From NCBI GenBank assembly GCA_907163375.1, contig CAJQUW010005310.1:248001-312000 (forward strand): 64,000 bases of DNA, read 5' to 3'. Position numbers and translations under genes: made by a program. Source of the stretch: Prostheceraeus crozeri. Lineage: Eukaryota > Platyhelminthes > Polycladida > Euryleptidae. How positions within the stretch are numbered: the stretch's first letter is position 1; each line of letters starts with the position of its first letter. The notes beneath the pieces are model-generated. The model was not told where the DNA came from and made no database searches. It saw only the letters and a program-made list of their open reading frames with translations. Positions 18,619-29,253 of the stretch are shown here, one piece after another.

Positions 18619-19170
18619 ATGAAAATGGACTTTAGTGAATTAGTGGTGGTTCCCAAATCTGACATGAATGAACACACCGGTGGCGGACAGCAAATGGGCG
18701 GAGGTGGTGACAGTACCCAACTGATGTCGACCATGTTACAACGTCAAGCGGAAGATCAGAGGGTGAGAACCATGATGATGACTCCTCAACAAGCCCATCT
18801 TGACCGTATTGCACGAGAGATTGCGCGTCACCGTCCTTCCACCAATAATATCGCTGCATGGAACGCCCGGTTGTATTTGTTCGATAAATTTCGTCGCCAA
18901 TTTTTCAATTTGGACAATGATCATGGGAAGCGAATGGAAAAACCTCTGCTCACGCACACCGCAAAACCTCCGCTCACGCACGCCGCAAAACCTTCGCTCA
19001 CGCACGTCGCAGATCCACCCGTCCTCAAGCGATTGAAAGGGAAGGTCGTCAAACCTTCGGTTGTCACCTCTCCCAAGACGAAGCGATCTCCATTGAAATC
19101 ATCCATCAAGACTCGTTTAAGTAAAAAAGGAGTTCTTGAATTGGGATCCTATGGCTCACCATTCAAGTAA
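18619..19170 (+). CDS. Small Polinton-type protein with basic tail, 183 aa
   Basis: Starts MKMDFSELVVVPKSDM; the frame is also open upstream into the ATPase tail. The L-V-V-V-P-K start, a Gly-rich linker (GGGQQMGGGGDS) and a following helical segment resemble, from memory and unverified, a small conserved protein often next to Polinton ATPases. The C-terminal part carries three imperfect (A/R)KP(P/S/L)LTH repeats (18940-19015) and a basic tail. Its stop overlaps the next ATG as TAATG at 19168-19172. Its role is unknown, possibly a minor capsid protein. Confidence 0.55.
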   Translation: MKMDFSELVVVPKSDMNEHTGGGQQMGGGGDSTQLMSTMLQRQAEDQRVRTMMMTPQQAHLDRIAREIARHRPSTNNIAAWNARLYLFDKFRRQFFNLDNDHGKRMEKPLLTHTAKPPLTHAAKPSLTHVADPPVLKRLKGKVVKPSVVTSPKTKRSPLKSSIKTRLSKKGVLELGSYGSPFK

Positions 19171-19356
19171 TGGCAACGGCAGCCGCGCCAATTGCCTCCT
19201 CATTCTTATCACGTATCTTTGGGCGTTGTTGCGGCCAAGGCAACGCAGACGACAGCGCAGAGACACAGTACACCATCACGGCGAGCTTTAATTGTTGTTC
19301 CAACGGGAATACCGCCTATCTTCAACCCCCACGTCAATACCAAGCAGATTGTGTCG

Positions 19357-20445
19357 ATGGAGGAGGTGTTGCACAAGATTTATTACAATCCCAAACATCC
19401 CGCTGGCTACGGAAGCGTCAATGCACTTGCTGCTGCTTCACATTATTCAAAAACAAAAGTCAAACAATGGTTAATGCGTCAACCGACCTACACCCTTCAC
19501 AAATCTCGATTGCATCGTATTAAGCCCTTGCACCCGTATCGTGTACGCGGTCCGCAAATTCAATTTCAAGCGGATATTGTCGATTATCAAAAGTATGCAC
19601 AGCATAATCGTGGCTACAAGTATATTCTCATGGTGATGGACATCTTTACACGCAAAGCCTGGGCATTCCCTCTCAAGACCAAGAGTGCCAAAGAAGTGTC
19701 GGAGGTTTTAGAAGCCATATTCGCAACGATTCCCACCCCGCAACGACTACAAACGGATCAAGGCCGTGAATTTTATAACCGACCGGTGAAAGACGTCTTG
19801 GACAAGCACGCTATTGAATTGTTTTCCATCTACAGTCCCTATAAATGTGCTCATGTCGAACGATTGAACCGTACGGTCAAGAATAAATTGGAACGTATCT
19901 TTACAGCCACCAATCACAAGAATTGGGTGGATTATATCGCAGATGTCATGTATGCATACAATCACAGCACCCATTCATCCACAGGATTCACCCCGATGGA
20001 TGTGAATGCCTCCAATACCGAGGAAGTGAAACGAAACAATGCCAAACGTTTCCGACAAAACTATAAAAAGTTTGCAGTCCCGGGGAAGTCTATCCCTGTG
20101 GGAGCACGTGTACGTATTTCACGTGATAAAGGAACGTTTGGACGGGGGTATGAAGCGAATTGGTCGACGGAAGAGTTCATTGTCTCCAACATTCTCAAGA
20201 ACCCTCATGGTACCAAAATGTACAAGATCAAAGACTTGAGTGGAGAAGAGATCAAAGGATCCTTTTATGCTCAGGAATTACAAGTGATTCATCGGGAGGA
20301 AGAAGTCTATCAAGTGGACAAAGTGCTCAAGACCCGACGTCGGAATGGACGACCAGAATATTTTGTGCACTGGCAAGGTTATCCGGCCTCGATGAACTCA
20401 TGGGTGACAGACTTAGAACCTCTAGGTAATGTACGCCGCTATTGA
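19357..20445 (+). CDS. Retroviral-type integrase with chromodomain, ~362 aa
   Basis: A Polinton integrase. The zinc-like N-terminal region is degenerate (KIYYNPKHPAGYGS, then VKQWLMRQPTYTLHK). The DDE core contains QADIVDY (Asp ~73), LQTDQGREF (Asp ~134) and HVERLNR (Glu ~168); the last two are separated by 33 residues. An SH3-like region with GARVRISR follows. The C-terminus is a clear chromodomain, VDKVLKTRRRNG then YFVHWQGYP, which can target integration to modified chromatin. The start is uncertain: the frame is open from 19192 without ATG, while the ATG at 19170, which overlaps the previous stop, opens a different frame of 117 codons. A frameshift in the first ~180 bases is possible. Confidence 0.9.
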   Translation: MEEVLHKIYYNPKHPAGYGSVNALAAASHYSKTKVKQWLMRQPTYTLHKSRLHRIKPLHPYRVRGPQIQFQADIVDYQKYAQHNRGYKYILMVMDIFTRKAWAFPLKTKSAKEVSEVLEAIFATIPTPQRLQTDQGREFYNRPVKDVLDKHAIELFSIYSPYKCAHVERLNRTVKNKLERIFTATNHKNWVDYIADVMYAYNHSTHSSTGFTPMDVNASNTEEVKRNNAKRFRQNYKKFAVPGKSIPVGARVRISRDKGTFGRGYEANWSTEEFIVSNILKNPHGTKMYKIKDLSGEEIKGSFYAQELQVIHREEEVYQVDKVLKTRRRNGRPEYFVHWQGYPASMNSWVTDLEPLGNVRRY

Positions 20446-20454
20446 TTTGTAATC

Positions 20455-23400
20455 ATGCAGGAACTGCATGAGGAACAACATGTGTACTTGTTGAGCAATA
20501 CTCAACCCCATTTGTATGACAATAAAGCCAATCATTTCTTTACACGACTGGAAAATCCACTTTTTATTCCTAAAGGAGAAACATGGGAAGTAGGCTTGAA
20601 AGAGTTTGGGTATGTGAATAATGTGGATACGATTCCCGAAGATTGTTATATTACCGTGGGGAAAATGGTGGATACGAAAGATTTGAAGACCTATTTGCCT
20701 TATTATACGATGGAAGGGACCAATGTGGTCCGTCGTCACACCATTTTTGAATCCGATGAGGAAGTGAAAAGAGTCCCCATGATCACAGCGTTGGAATTAT
20801 ATACACGCCGTACCATTTCCAGCATGATGACTGTCACGACACATCCATCCTACTTGTATTATGGATGCAATGGCATAGAGGAAGCAGATGTCTATGTGAT
20901 TGACATTGTTCCATTTTCCCTATTTCAAATCAAAGAATTCTCCGCATTTCATTACGTCCTTGTGTTTTCCCCTCATTTGGCGGCCTCACTCTTATTGGAC
21001 AAATGTGTCTATCATTTATCGTTGAAGGATGTCGTTCGGATCCATACACGTCTCTCCATTCATCAAAAGGAATGTGACGTAAAGAAATATCCTGCCCATG
21101 ACTATTGGCTCAGTGTGATTCCCTTACATCGCTGCCATTTTGCCAAACATGGGATTGAAAGGTTGATGGTAAATGAAATCTCAGTGCTCAATTTATTCAA
21201 ACAATTAGAATGGTTTGGTGTGGGGAAATTAGTGTTTCATTCGTCCAGCAGTTTATCCTTTCATGTAAAACATGCTTCCAATTATACAATGTCTGCGATG
21301 GATTATGGGATCCTCTCCGAATTGCAGAAAATAGCCACTGTTACCATGGCTCCCCCAGTGACCTATAAGGATATACAACCCCTGAGTGATGATACGACAC
21401 GTGCTATGTGGATGTGGACGGATACCTTTGTGAGTTCTCTCAAACGCAATGCAAAGGCGCCTCCTATTCCCAGAGGGCATATAGGCCTGTTTCATAATCT
21501 TCGCACCCTTCTTCTTAAACTGGGACAGTTGATGAAAACCGTGAGAATGTATCAACACACCTTTTTCCAATTGCAACATTTGGCCTCTAAAAAATGGTTT
21601 GTTTTACCAACACACACCACGAAAAATCAATTTATTTACCCAGTGGAGTTCCTCAATCCACTCACCCCAAAAGATCGTGAAAAGGATTATACACAACCCA
21701 AGAAAAAACATGTGTCATGGTTCAGAAACCGTATTGATCAATTATATGACACGATTAATACACAGTTACACAAAATCGATCCTACCCTCCATATAGCCGA
21801 TGCTCCTGATTTAGTCACCTCCCGTTTCTTGCCTACCTATATCAACACACTGAATGCAAAGTACCGCAACATGATGCGACACCTACGTCAACACAAGATG
21901 GAAGGTGTTTTAGTCTCTAAACGATTCGGAGCCAAGAAGCGATTGTTTGATACTGTCTTATTGAAAAATGTTCGAAAATCGATTCAAAAGGAACAAGGTA
22001 CAAAATGGCCCATCATTCATCATCATTTAGTTCATTCTCATCCTAAAGATGGGAAAGAAAATGTATTGGCCAGTGGTGCGGATATGCAGTATGAAACGGG
22101 GCAACATGCCCTTCCCTTCACACCTACGGAAAAGTATCATATCTACAACACTTATAATGTATTTGCCTATCATAGTTTGGTGGATTTGATGGAGTTGTAT
22201 GGGAATATTCTCCATGAATTTGAAGTGAAACAGGAACGGTTGGCAACGTTCAGAAGGAAGGTGAAAGAATTCAAACCCACTGCAGGAACTGACAATCTTG
22301 ACGAGATCGTTCGTGAACGAGATAGGGTGAATGCAGAAGTGACTGTGTTGACATCGGATCTTTGTCAATTCATCAAGGAGAACAAACTGTTATTTTATGT
22401 GTCTAGACCTGAATCGTTTTATTACAAGAATTTAGAGAGTGATAAGACGTGGAGTTCTATCGTCCCCACAGGTTATTATTCGTTGGAAACCTATTTGAAT
22501 ACCATCTTCCCCACCCCTATGACATGGACCATTACATCCATGTCCTATCATTATGAACTGACCATCGATTGCACGGACGATATGGAAATCAAGATGGACC
22601 GATAATCTAAAGCCTATGAGATTTTCAAAGCAGAACAAGTGACTACCTACGTGTGGGAAGAATGGATCTTGGAAATCCCCCTCAGCACGATTCATGTTCC
22701 CTCCTTTATCCTTCAGAAACAAACCATGGAATTGGACGTTCTCTTTGAAAAGAAGAGTGTCCCCTATGCATTGAGTGGGACCCATGTCTTGCTTCGAAAC
22801 GGAAAACCGACACAACAGTATAAGACCGAGGATAAGAAGCATCCCAATATTCTCAACATCAAACATGGCGACTATTTTGAGATTTTTTATACCCTATCTC
22901 ATCTCCCTAGTCCATTACGTTTCAATTTACCCACGAAATACTATACCCTCCAATCCTTTGTGCAAGCTTTCAATCAAGCCATCCCCCTGCCTGATATGGT
23001 GTGGGTGTCGTATGCAACAGTGGGCGTCTTTCACGTGCTTCACTTTAAAATCGCGGAAGGGTATGGGTTGAAAATCAATCCTCCACAACTCTGGCAACAC
23101 ATGTTGAATCATAGTCATGAATATGGTATGTTCACCTATCATGAACACACCTGTATACACTCGGAAACGCCGGAACATTGTTCTGCAAGTTACCGTCGGT
23201 ATCAACAACGTCCAAAACATGTCACCCATGGGATGACATTACAAATCTATGGTTTACCGGAATATACCTTTGATTATGCCAAAGGATGGAACCACACCCT
23301 CGACACCCTCTTCCCATGGAAAGGGAAGGAATTGGATCGCTTGTTTCAGAAATCCTATTTTCCTTATGCTTATGAATCGAAAGAGCTGTTGGCCAATACG

Positions 23401-24303
23401 TGTTTACAATCCTACTTGTTTGGAGATAAACTCTCTGATAAGACATTGTATTCACCCGCTGTCGCGTATCAAGAAGGATCCACCTTGAAAGTCTGCAAAG
23501 ATAGATGGACTTCCTTCATTGGATGGTTCAGTGAGGATATGCAAAAGCTCATAACGACCATGATGGAACGCTGGCAAGAAAACATGTTTTATCTAGTGGA
23601 TGGTATGGTGTTGGGAGTGGATGTGGGAAAACAAGATATTCAATCGGTGATGGTGAATACACATCCCACACCTCGCCCTTTTCTTCATCTCTATAGCAAG
23701 ACCATGAAACCGTTGCACATCTATGACCACATGATTCGGCAAGGTTACATCAACCCCACCCTGGACATTTCTACCTCGTTTCATCGTGTCCTCATTCCCA
23801 AAGGGAGTTATACCTTGGAAGGACTCTTTTCCAAACTCCAGGTGAATTTACAGACGTGGACGGATGTATCCCTCTCTCTCTCGAAAGATCATTATTTGAA
23901 GGTGAAAACCGCGGAACATGCCTTTATTGATTTTGGAGAAGCGTTGAGTTATCGTATAGGTCTTCCCCAATCCTATTATGGACCCAATACACAGATGACA
24001 ACACTCTCTCCCCTCAGCATGACTCCCAATTCCTTCAACATTATCGTCTATTGTAATATTGTGGCGGAAAGTATTGTGGGAGGACAACGTGAACAAATCT
24101 TGAAAATTCACCCCATTGAAGAGAAACAACGTTTGGGGGAAATGGTGTCGTATGAAGTGTCCAATATTGAATATTACCCCATTTTTACATCCGCTATTGA
24201 TGAGATTGAAATTCAGTTGCGTGGTGATGATGGCGAATTTATTCCGATTCATGAAGGACGATCCTATTTCAAACTCCATCTCCGCCGTAAGGAGACTAGG
24301 TAA
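20455..24303 (+). pseudogene. Large penton-like structural protein, one in-frame stop
   Basis: A single reading frame from ATG 20455 to 24303 (about 1280 codons), interrupted only by a TAA at 22603-22605; the second half has no ATG of its own. Residues ~1-70 (HVYLLSNTQPHLYDNKANHF, then VNNVDTIPEDCYITVG) and the last ~180 residues match the start and end of the smaller protein at 24328. The conserved tail, NIIVYCNIV, then IEIQLRGDDGEFIPIHEG and FKLHLRR, is typical of the Polinton penton/minor capsid family. The ~900 residues between are an unrecognised insertion with helical and coiled segments. It is likely a vertex or fibre-bearing protein. Confidence 0.7.
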
Positions 24304-24327
24304 ATGGGGACAGAGTGACACTCAACC

Positions 24328-25254
24328 ATGCATGAGGAAAGGAATCACTTGTTGAGTAATGCTCAACCCAATTTGTTTCCTGAAAATAGAGCCAATCATT
24401 TCAAAAATCGCTTGGTTCCTTCCATCCCCATGGTCCATGGGGATCAATGGGAAGCCGGTATCTCCATCGTCAATTTCATCAATACCCTTCAGACAATACC
24501 TGTGGATGTCAGCTTTAGTGTGGGGACATTGAAGGATCATCCTGAGACGATTTCGACCGTCTATACGTCCTCTATCATTCCCATCAAAACGGATTCACCG
24601 CGAGGAGAGCAAGGCAAACAAGGCAAGCAAGGCAAACAGGGTGAGCAAGGCAAAAAAGACAAACAAGGCAAACAGGGAGAGCAAGGCAAACAAGACAAAC
24701 AAGGCAAACAGGGAGAGAAAGGCATGTTTACGCGCTTCAACATTCCACGCGGTATTTATTCGGAGAAGACGTTGATGCAGTGTTTGAATCAGAATCGACA
24801 GCATGGACACAATTTCCACTTTTCTATCACTACATTGGCGCCTCATGTCCATGTTGTCTCAGTGGTCGTACCCCCACACTACAGTATGAAACTCCATCCT
24901 TTGCTCAAAGACATTCTTGGGTTTAAAACAGACTTACTCACCTCCTCACAGCAAGCGAGTGCCCCTTTGAATTTGAATGCCTTTACCTACAATATTCTCC
25001 TGTATTGTAATATTGTAGGCTATCATTATGTAGGAGGTATGAAAACAAACTGTATGTGTGTGATTCCCTACACGGGGAAAGATTATGGAGACAGTATTCA
25101 TCATGAATTCCAGAATGTCACCTATCTCCCTGTGAAAAGTCAACATGTGCAAGATATTGAAATCAAACTCATGTCGGATGACGGTCATCCCATCCCTATG
25201 ACAGACGGACGGTCCTATGTAAAAATGCATCTCCGACATCGCGCAATTAAGTAA
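24328..25254 (+). CDS. Penton-like protein with collagen-like insert, 308 aa
   Basis: The N-terminus ([20 protein letters not shown]) and the C-terminal ~130 residues ([16 protein letters not shown], then [27 protein letters not shown]) are paralogous to the large protein just upstream. Between them, residues ~92-132 are about 13 Gly-x-y triplets made of GKQ, GEQ and GEK with two Gly-to-Asp breaks, a collagen-like stalk. The family is a single-jelly-roll vertex protein of Polinton-type capsids; the stalk implies a trimeric fibre. The gene is intact. It lies 24 bases after its paralogue, indicating tandem duplication. Confidence 0.75.
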   Translation: MHEERNHLLSNAQPNLFPENRANHFKNRLVPSIPMVHGDQWEAGISIVNFINTLQTIPVDVSFSVGTLKDHPETISTVYTSSIIPIKTDSPRGEQGKQGKQGKQGEQGKKDKQGKQGEQGKQDKQGKQGEKGMFTRFNIPRGIYSEKTLMQCLNQNRQHGHNFHFSITTLAPHVHVVSVVVPPHYSMKLHPLLKDILGFKTDLLTSSQQASAPLNLNAFTYNILLYCNIVGYHYVGGMKTNCMCVIPYTGKDYGDSIHHEFQNVTYLPVKSQHVQDIEIKLMSDDGHPIPMTDGRSYVKMHLRHRAIK

Positions 25255-25283
25255 TTGTCTGTTCCCAAGCACATCAAGACACG

Positions 25284-25919
25284 ATGACGAATCTCTTTTT
25301 AATCCGTAACCGAACACATTCCTCTGGACGATTGTTTGGAAGAGGTTCGTTTATGCAACGAGGTGGATGGAATAAAGTGATTGGACAGAAAACACGCATG
25401 ATTAGACCTCGTGTCACTGGTGTCAAGAAACCATCCATCCGTCTGCCCAAATCACTCAAAAAGAGTGTTCCCAGAAAAACATCTCGAAAATCAATTCGAA
25501 AACCCTCTCGAAAACCCTCTCGAAAAGCATCGCGAAAACCTTTGCAAAAGGGACTTGTACATACGGTACAGAAAACGTTGGGAAAATCGTTACGTTCGAC
25601 GGAGTTTCTCAATTCTGCGAAACAAGCTGTCACGGATGCTGTCAGCTCTACCGCACAAGAAGGAGTTGATCGTCTCAAAAAGGGTGTGAAAGCACTCGCC
25701 AAACGCACTTTACAGACTGCTCCCGAACGTGTTGTAGAAGCTATTCAAAATAAAGTGAGTCGGAAACGCGTCTTCACGGATGAAGAAGGGGATAGAGTGG
25801 AAGCACCTGCTCCTAAACGTCGTCGTGGTCATGTGAACATTGCCCATCATACGAAATGGGGGAAAGGAAGTTTGATGGGGCGTTATCGCGGAGGTGCTAA
25901 ACAACGCATGCTCTTTTAA
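25284..25919 (+). CDS. Basic virion core-like protein, 211 aa
   Basis: The N-terminus includes GRGSFMQRGGWNKV. A tandem basic segment of RK(P/A)SRK-type units (25480-25545) follows, then an amphipathic Ala/Val-rich helix region (LNSAKQAVTDAVSSTAQ) and a basic end (APAPKRRRGH, RYRGGAKQRMLF). The mix of arginine/lysine repeats and an amphipathic helix resembles adenovirus pVII and pVI functions: DNA condensation and membrane interaction. The family assignment is by character only. It sits directly before the capsid gene, as minor virion proteins do. Confidence 0.6.
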   Translation: MTNLFLIRNRTHSSGRLFGRGSFMQRGGWNKVIGQKTRMIRPRVTGVKKPSIRLPKSLKKSVPRKTSRKSIRKPSRKPSRKASRKPLQKGLVHTVQKTLGKSLRSTEFLNSAKQAVTDAVSSTAQEGVDRLKKGVKALAKRTLQTAPERVVEAIQNKVSRKRVFTDEEGDRVEAPAPKRRRGHVNIAHHTKWGKGSLMGRYRGGAKQRMLF

Positions 25920-25955
25920 GAACTAAGCAATCTTAGGACATCCCTCCCATCAAGC

Positions 25956-27209
25956 ATGGCGGAAACACCTGCCTTATTGGATGCGCGTTACGATGTATTC
26001 CAAAGTGATAAAGTCGATGTCTCGAGTACTTCTCAGCATACGAGCGTTCTGACGCCAGTCAATGGATTGGAAAATCCCGGCACCATTCAATTCACGGTCC
26101 CTCGACTAGCCATTCATTGGATGGATGTATGCAATGCCTATTTTCGCGTGGAAGTACAACTCATGAAACATGATGCGGCTAAAGGAGCAGACGTGCCATG
26201 TGAGTCGACAGACAAGGCAATTATTATCAACAATACGGCCCATTCCCTCTTTTCCGACATTACTATCCGCTTGAATGAACGCACCATTGAAGGAGGCAAT
26301 GACTTGTATTATTTGAGAGCTTACCTTAGCAATCTTTTACAATATACCAATGATGTGAAGAATACACACATGGTCACACAAGGTTTTACTGTTCCTCAAG
26401 TGATGTATGACACGGAGTTTGATGCAGGGACGAAGACGATAAAGACTAAGGCGGTAGAGTTTACAGATAAAGAGAATGCACTCAATCAAGCCATTCTCAA
26501 ACAATGGATAAGCCACAAATTTAAACGTACCTTTGACTTTCCCCTGAAATGTAATTTGTTCCAACAAGTGATTGCTCTGCCCCCAGGCATGCAACTGGAT
26601 CTCATTTTCACCTTGAATAAACCGGAATATGCCATTTATGATATGGCACATGCTACAGGGTCGACCTCTACAAAGTACAAGTTCAAAATCACCTCTTTCC
26701 AATTGTATATGCCCATGCTCACACCGAATGCAGAACTGCAATTGAAAACTGCGAATCGACGCAAGACAGAAGCCATTTATTATCGCTACAATGGCATGAC
26801 CGTCCAACGACAATTGATTGAAAGTGGAGTACAAAATATGACGTTTTCCAATGTGGCTGCTCTATTGAGTCCTAAACTCATCTTTTTCGCGGTTGTTCCC
26901 AGTAACTCTTGGTTTGATCCAGGAAGTCGTTAACTCTATTTTGAAAGGCATGGACTCTCTCAAGTCACCATGACCACCAATGGAGCCATCATGACAGGAG
27001 GCACCATCAATTGCAAAGATGACGTGATTGCCTACAGTCAATTCAATCGTGCGATTCAAGTCTATAACACGAATGAATCATGTGGTATTGATTTGGAGAG
27101 TTTTACCAAATACTGTTACTTTATCGCCTTTGACTGTACCTTGGATAAACAAATCGATAGTGTTCAGCCCACCAATACACGTCAATATGGACTGGAATTG
27201 CAATTTTAG
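25956..27209 (+). pseudogene. Major capsid protein (double jelly roll), one in-frame stop
   Basis: A Polinton/adintovirus hexon-like capsid gene. Supporting features in order are TIQFTVPRLAIHWMDVCNAY, NNTAHSLFSDITIRLN, YYLRAYLSNLLQYTNDVK, then RTFDFPLKCNLFQQ with LPPGMQLDLIF, and FQLYMPMLTPNAELQL. These match the pattern of the invertebrate F54H12.2-like capsid family. The frame is open from 25956 to 27209 (418 codons) apart from a TAA at 26931-26933, after residue 325. The last ~90 codons still carry conserved-looking sequence (CYFIAFDCTLDKQ). The length is near normal if the stop is ignored. Confidence 0.85.
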
Positions 27210-27272
27210 AATACGACCACGCAAAATATGGATTTATTAATGTTTGTCATTCATGACAATTCTTCATGACCA

Positions 27273-27294
27273 ATTCTCCGTCACACCGGAGAAT
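27273..27294. terminator. Perfect hairpin between capsid and protease genes
   Basis: ATTCTCCG, a six-base TCACAC loop, then CGGAGAAT form an eight-base-pair perfect stem. It lies in the only long gap (27210-27364) between late genes. An RNA 3'-end or regulatory structure is inferred; no function is proven. Confidence 0.4.
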
Positions 27295-27364
27295 GCTGTC
27301 ATCTCCAGTGCGTATATCCCTCCCGCTATTTAAGTGTTGGCGCGCATGGACATCCTCATAAGAT

Positions 27365-28085
27365 ATGGTGAAGGAGCCCGAGAATCACGTTCCTCCTATC
27401 GCTTGGACATCTCTTTATCAACATCGTCTCATTAAAGCTCAGCGTTGGCTGAATGGGAGAATGGTTAAGCAACACGGCAATCGAAGGAATCATGCAGGGT
27501 ATGAATCAATTACAAGAGAAACATTTACTCAATGCCTGCATGTGCGAAGATGATTTTCTCTGTGCTATTCAGTGTAGTTGTCAAACGTTTGCTCATCGCC
27601 TCCTCCAATCTTCTTACGTTCCCTTCCAAGGTGTGTTTCCTGCTGATCTACTTCCTGCTCATTCCCCGGAATCAAAGACACTTATTGTCAATAGTGATCG
27701 CTCTCATCAACCTGGCAAGCATTGGTTGGCCTTTTATCAAAATGCGGATCAACGCGTATGCGAATTCTTTGACTCTTATGGACTCACTCCATCTCACTAT
27801 TCACATGTTACCGAATGGTTATCGACAACACCTTATCCTCTAAACTGTCGTCGTCCGCTGCGTATACAAGGACCTAAAGCCTATTGTGGTGCTTACTGTA
27901 TTTACTTTTTAAACCAACGCCCTTTTAACACGTCTATGGAAAAAACACTGACCTTCTTTCGAACATTGGATGCTTACGAGAAAGATCAAGAACTCATTCA
28001 AACCTACTTGTCCTTCAATGATAAAATTGTCTATTCCTATTTGTATTCTACATTATCCCATGTTTTGAAGTCAATAAAGAAATGA
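27365..28085 (+). CDS. Adenovirus-type maturation protease, likely frameshifted near start
   Basis: The main frame (from ATG 27453, 210 codons) has the adenain-type active site: GKHWLAFY (His ~90), CEFFDSYG (Asp ~107), IQGPKAYCGAYC (Gln ~139, Cys ~145). The N-terminal LSNTAIEGIM fits the family start but lies at a frame junction. An upstream ATG at 27365 opens another frame that runs into it near 27460, so a one-base indel may have separated the true start. The enzyme cleaves virion precursors such as core and pVI-like proteins during maturation. AATAAA overlaps the end (28073-28078). Confidence 0.85.
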
Positions 28086-28202
28086 ATCATGTCAATGATT
28101 GTATTTTTATTTCAATGGAATCCTTGAACTTTTTACAGAGGATAATACCACAAGGTTTTGTACATGAAACACTATACACTATTCACAGAGCTTTTCCATA
28201 CA
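28086..28202. terminator. Convergent 3'-end region with poly(A) signals
   Basis: The plus-strand gene train and the minus-strand set meet here. AATAAA on plus is at 28073-28078 and on minus at 28111-28106 (TTTATT on plus). This is the transcriptional midpoint between the two TIR promoters. Confidence 0.55.
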
Positions 28203-28697
28203 TCATGCACGATAAACAGTGACTGTTGAAGCAATGTCTTGATCACAAAGGGGACAAGATAACGTTTCCAAGGGTACATAACATGTAGAACACATAACAT
28301 TATGAGAACATGGTAAAAAGAGAAGGGATCGTTCCTGTTTAAAACATGTAACACAGTTCCGTTCACATAATAATTGAAATGTCTCTTCTTCTAATTTCTT
28401 TCTAAAGTCACTTTTATGGGGAGAGTTATCTGACACATCCATTGCAATTGTCACTTTTTTCACTCCAGTTCGCGCCAATGTCATTGTATTGCAGTGTGGT
28501 AGGGAGTCATCCTCTATCCACCTACGCTCCAAATGGTGATTCATAACATGCTCATCGAGATCCATGAGTCGATCCACTAATTCACCAGCAGTGATCGTTT
28601 CATTGAGATGTGTTACCGTTTCTATCGCTTTGAATGAATATCCCAGGTCTCTTGCGACAACCCACGATGTTGGGATACTAGTTGCTGTCCGATTCAT
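28203..28697 (-). CDS. UBA-RING protein, IAP-like, 164 aa
   Basis: The C-terminus is a C3HC4 RING finger: CVTCFKQERSLLFLPCSHNV, then MCSTCYVPLETLSCPLC and an aromatic end, TVTVYRA. This is the layout of IAP-family E3 ligases, where the RING is C-terminal. The N-terminal ~40 residues (ARDLGYSFKAIETV, then ITAGELVDRLMDLDE) look like a UBA ubiquitin-binding domain. No BIR domain is present. An inferred role is ubiquitin ligation to block host cell death or degrade a host factor. The ATG overlaps the 3' end of the TBP-like gene by 20 bases; an upstream in-frame Met at 28772 is disfavoured because it lies inside that gene. Confidence 0.75.
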   Translation of the reverse strand: MNRTATSIPTSWVVARDLGYSFKAIETVTHLNETITAGELVDRLMDLDEHVMNHHLERRWIEDDSLPHCNTMTLARTGVKKVTIAMDVSDNSPHKSDFRKKLEEETFQLLCERNCVTCFKQERSLLFLPCSHNVMCSTCYVPLETLSCPLCDQDIASTVTVYRA

Positions 28698-29253
28698 TGA
28701 GAGAATCTCCTTCGAGTAGGGATTTGAGAATGTCTTCCACCAACGATTCCGCTTCTGCAATCGATAAAACACCCGTCACAATCACACTTCCATTGGAAAA
28801 GAAGGAACAGTGTAATTTACCTTTGCGTATTAACGTTCCGGGAAACAGTTCGCGCTCGTTGAAAATCACTGATGACGATGGCAAGTGTTGAATGGTTTGC
28901 ATGCGGTCTTTTGTATAATTCCATTGACATTGAACGGTGCAGGATTTTGTGATTGGGTCGCTCACGTCCAATCCGTAAGGGGCGAGTAATTGGCGCATCT
29001 CTTTACAAATACGATCGTAGGTTTCCAGAGAGTGGTTGCCCAAAATTTGGATACACCCCCGTGGAAAAATCTGTACAGCAACCGAAGAGTTCCATTTCCA
29101 ATAGACTCGACAAGGGCGTGATGCTCGGTATGTGGCCAGAGGGAGTTGCGGTAACAATGTCTGCAGTGGTATTGCGGAGGATGCTCTGAGCTCCACCATG
29201 CGGTTGCAGATCCTTGACATTTTTGAGAGCGGGGTGTAGATACCCTTCTTCAT
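28678..29253 (-). CDS. TATA-binding-protein-like protein, 191 aa
   Basis: Two TBP-type half repeats are visible. Repeat 1 (~residues 16-95) contains VAVQIFPRGCIQILGN where cellular TBP has its LIFSSGKMVCTG strand. Repeat 2 (~100-180) contains ITKSCTV, then RELFPGTLIRKGKLHCSFFS, NGSVIVTGV and a closing helix. Spacing and order match the saddle fold of TBP, and the length equals the TBP core. Of the four DNA-intercalating Phe known from yeast TBP, three have Phe counterparts (63, 137, 152); the first appears to be Pro/Cys. It lies between PolB and the UBA-RING gene on the same strand. An element-specific promoter factor for its TATA-bearing genes is inferred. The 5' part overlaps the polymerase tail frame. 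Confidence 0.75.
   Translation of the reverse strand: MKKGIYTPLSKMSRICNRMVELRASSAIPLQTLLPQLPLATYRASRPCRVYWKWNSSVAVQIFPRGCIQILGNHSLETYDRICKEMRQLLAPYGLDVSDPITKSCTVQCQWNYTKDRMQTIQHLPSSSVIFNERELFPGTLIRKGKLHCSFFSNGSVIVTGVLSIAEAESLVEDILKSLLEGDSLNESDSN

Noticed and set aside
19170-19523. 117-codon ORF overlapping the integrase start
   Set aside because: It has a TAATG overlap with the previous stop but mostly overlaps the integrase frame and loses coding character after ~40 codons. Kept as a note on a possible frameshift, not as a separate gene.
19357-20445. Endogenous retrovirus or LTR retrotransposon as source of the integrase
   Set aside because: No reverse transcriptase, gag or LTR is nearby. 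The linked PolB, ATPase, protease and capsid genes and the 6-bp target duplications fit a Polinton.
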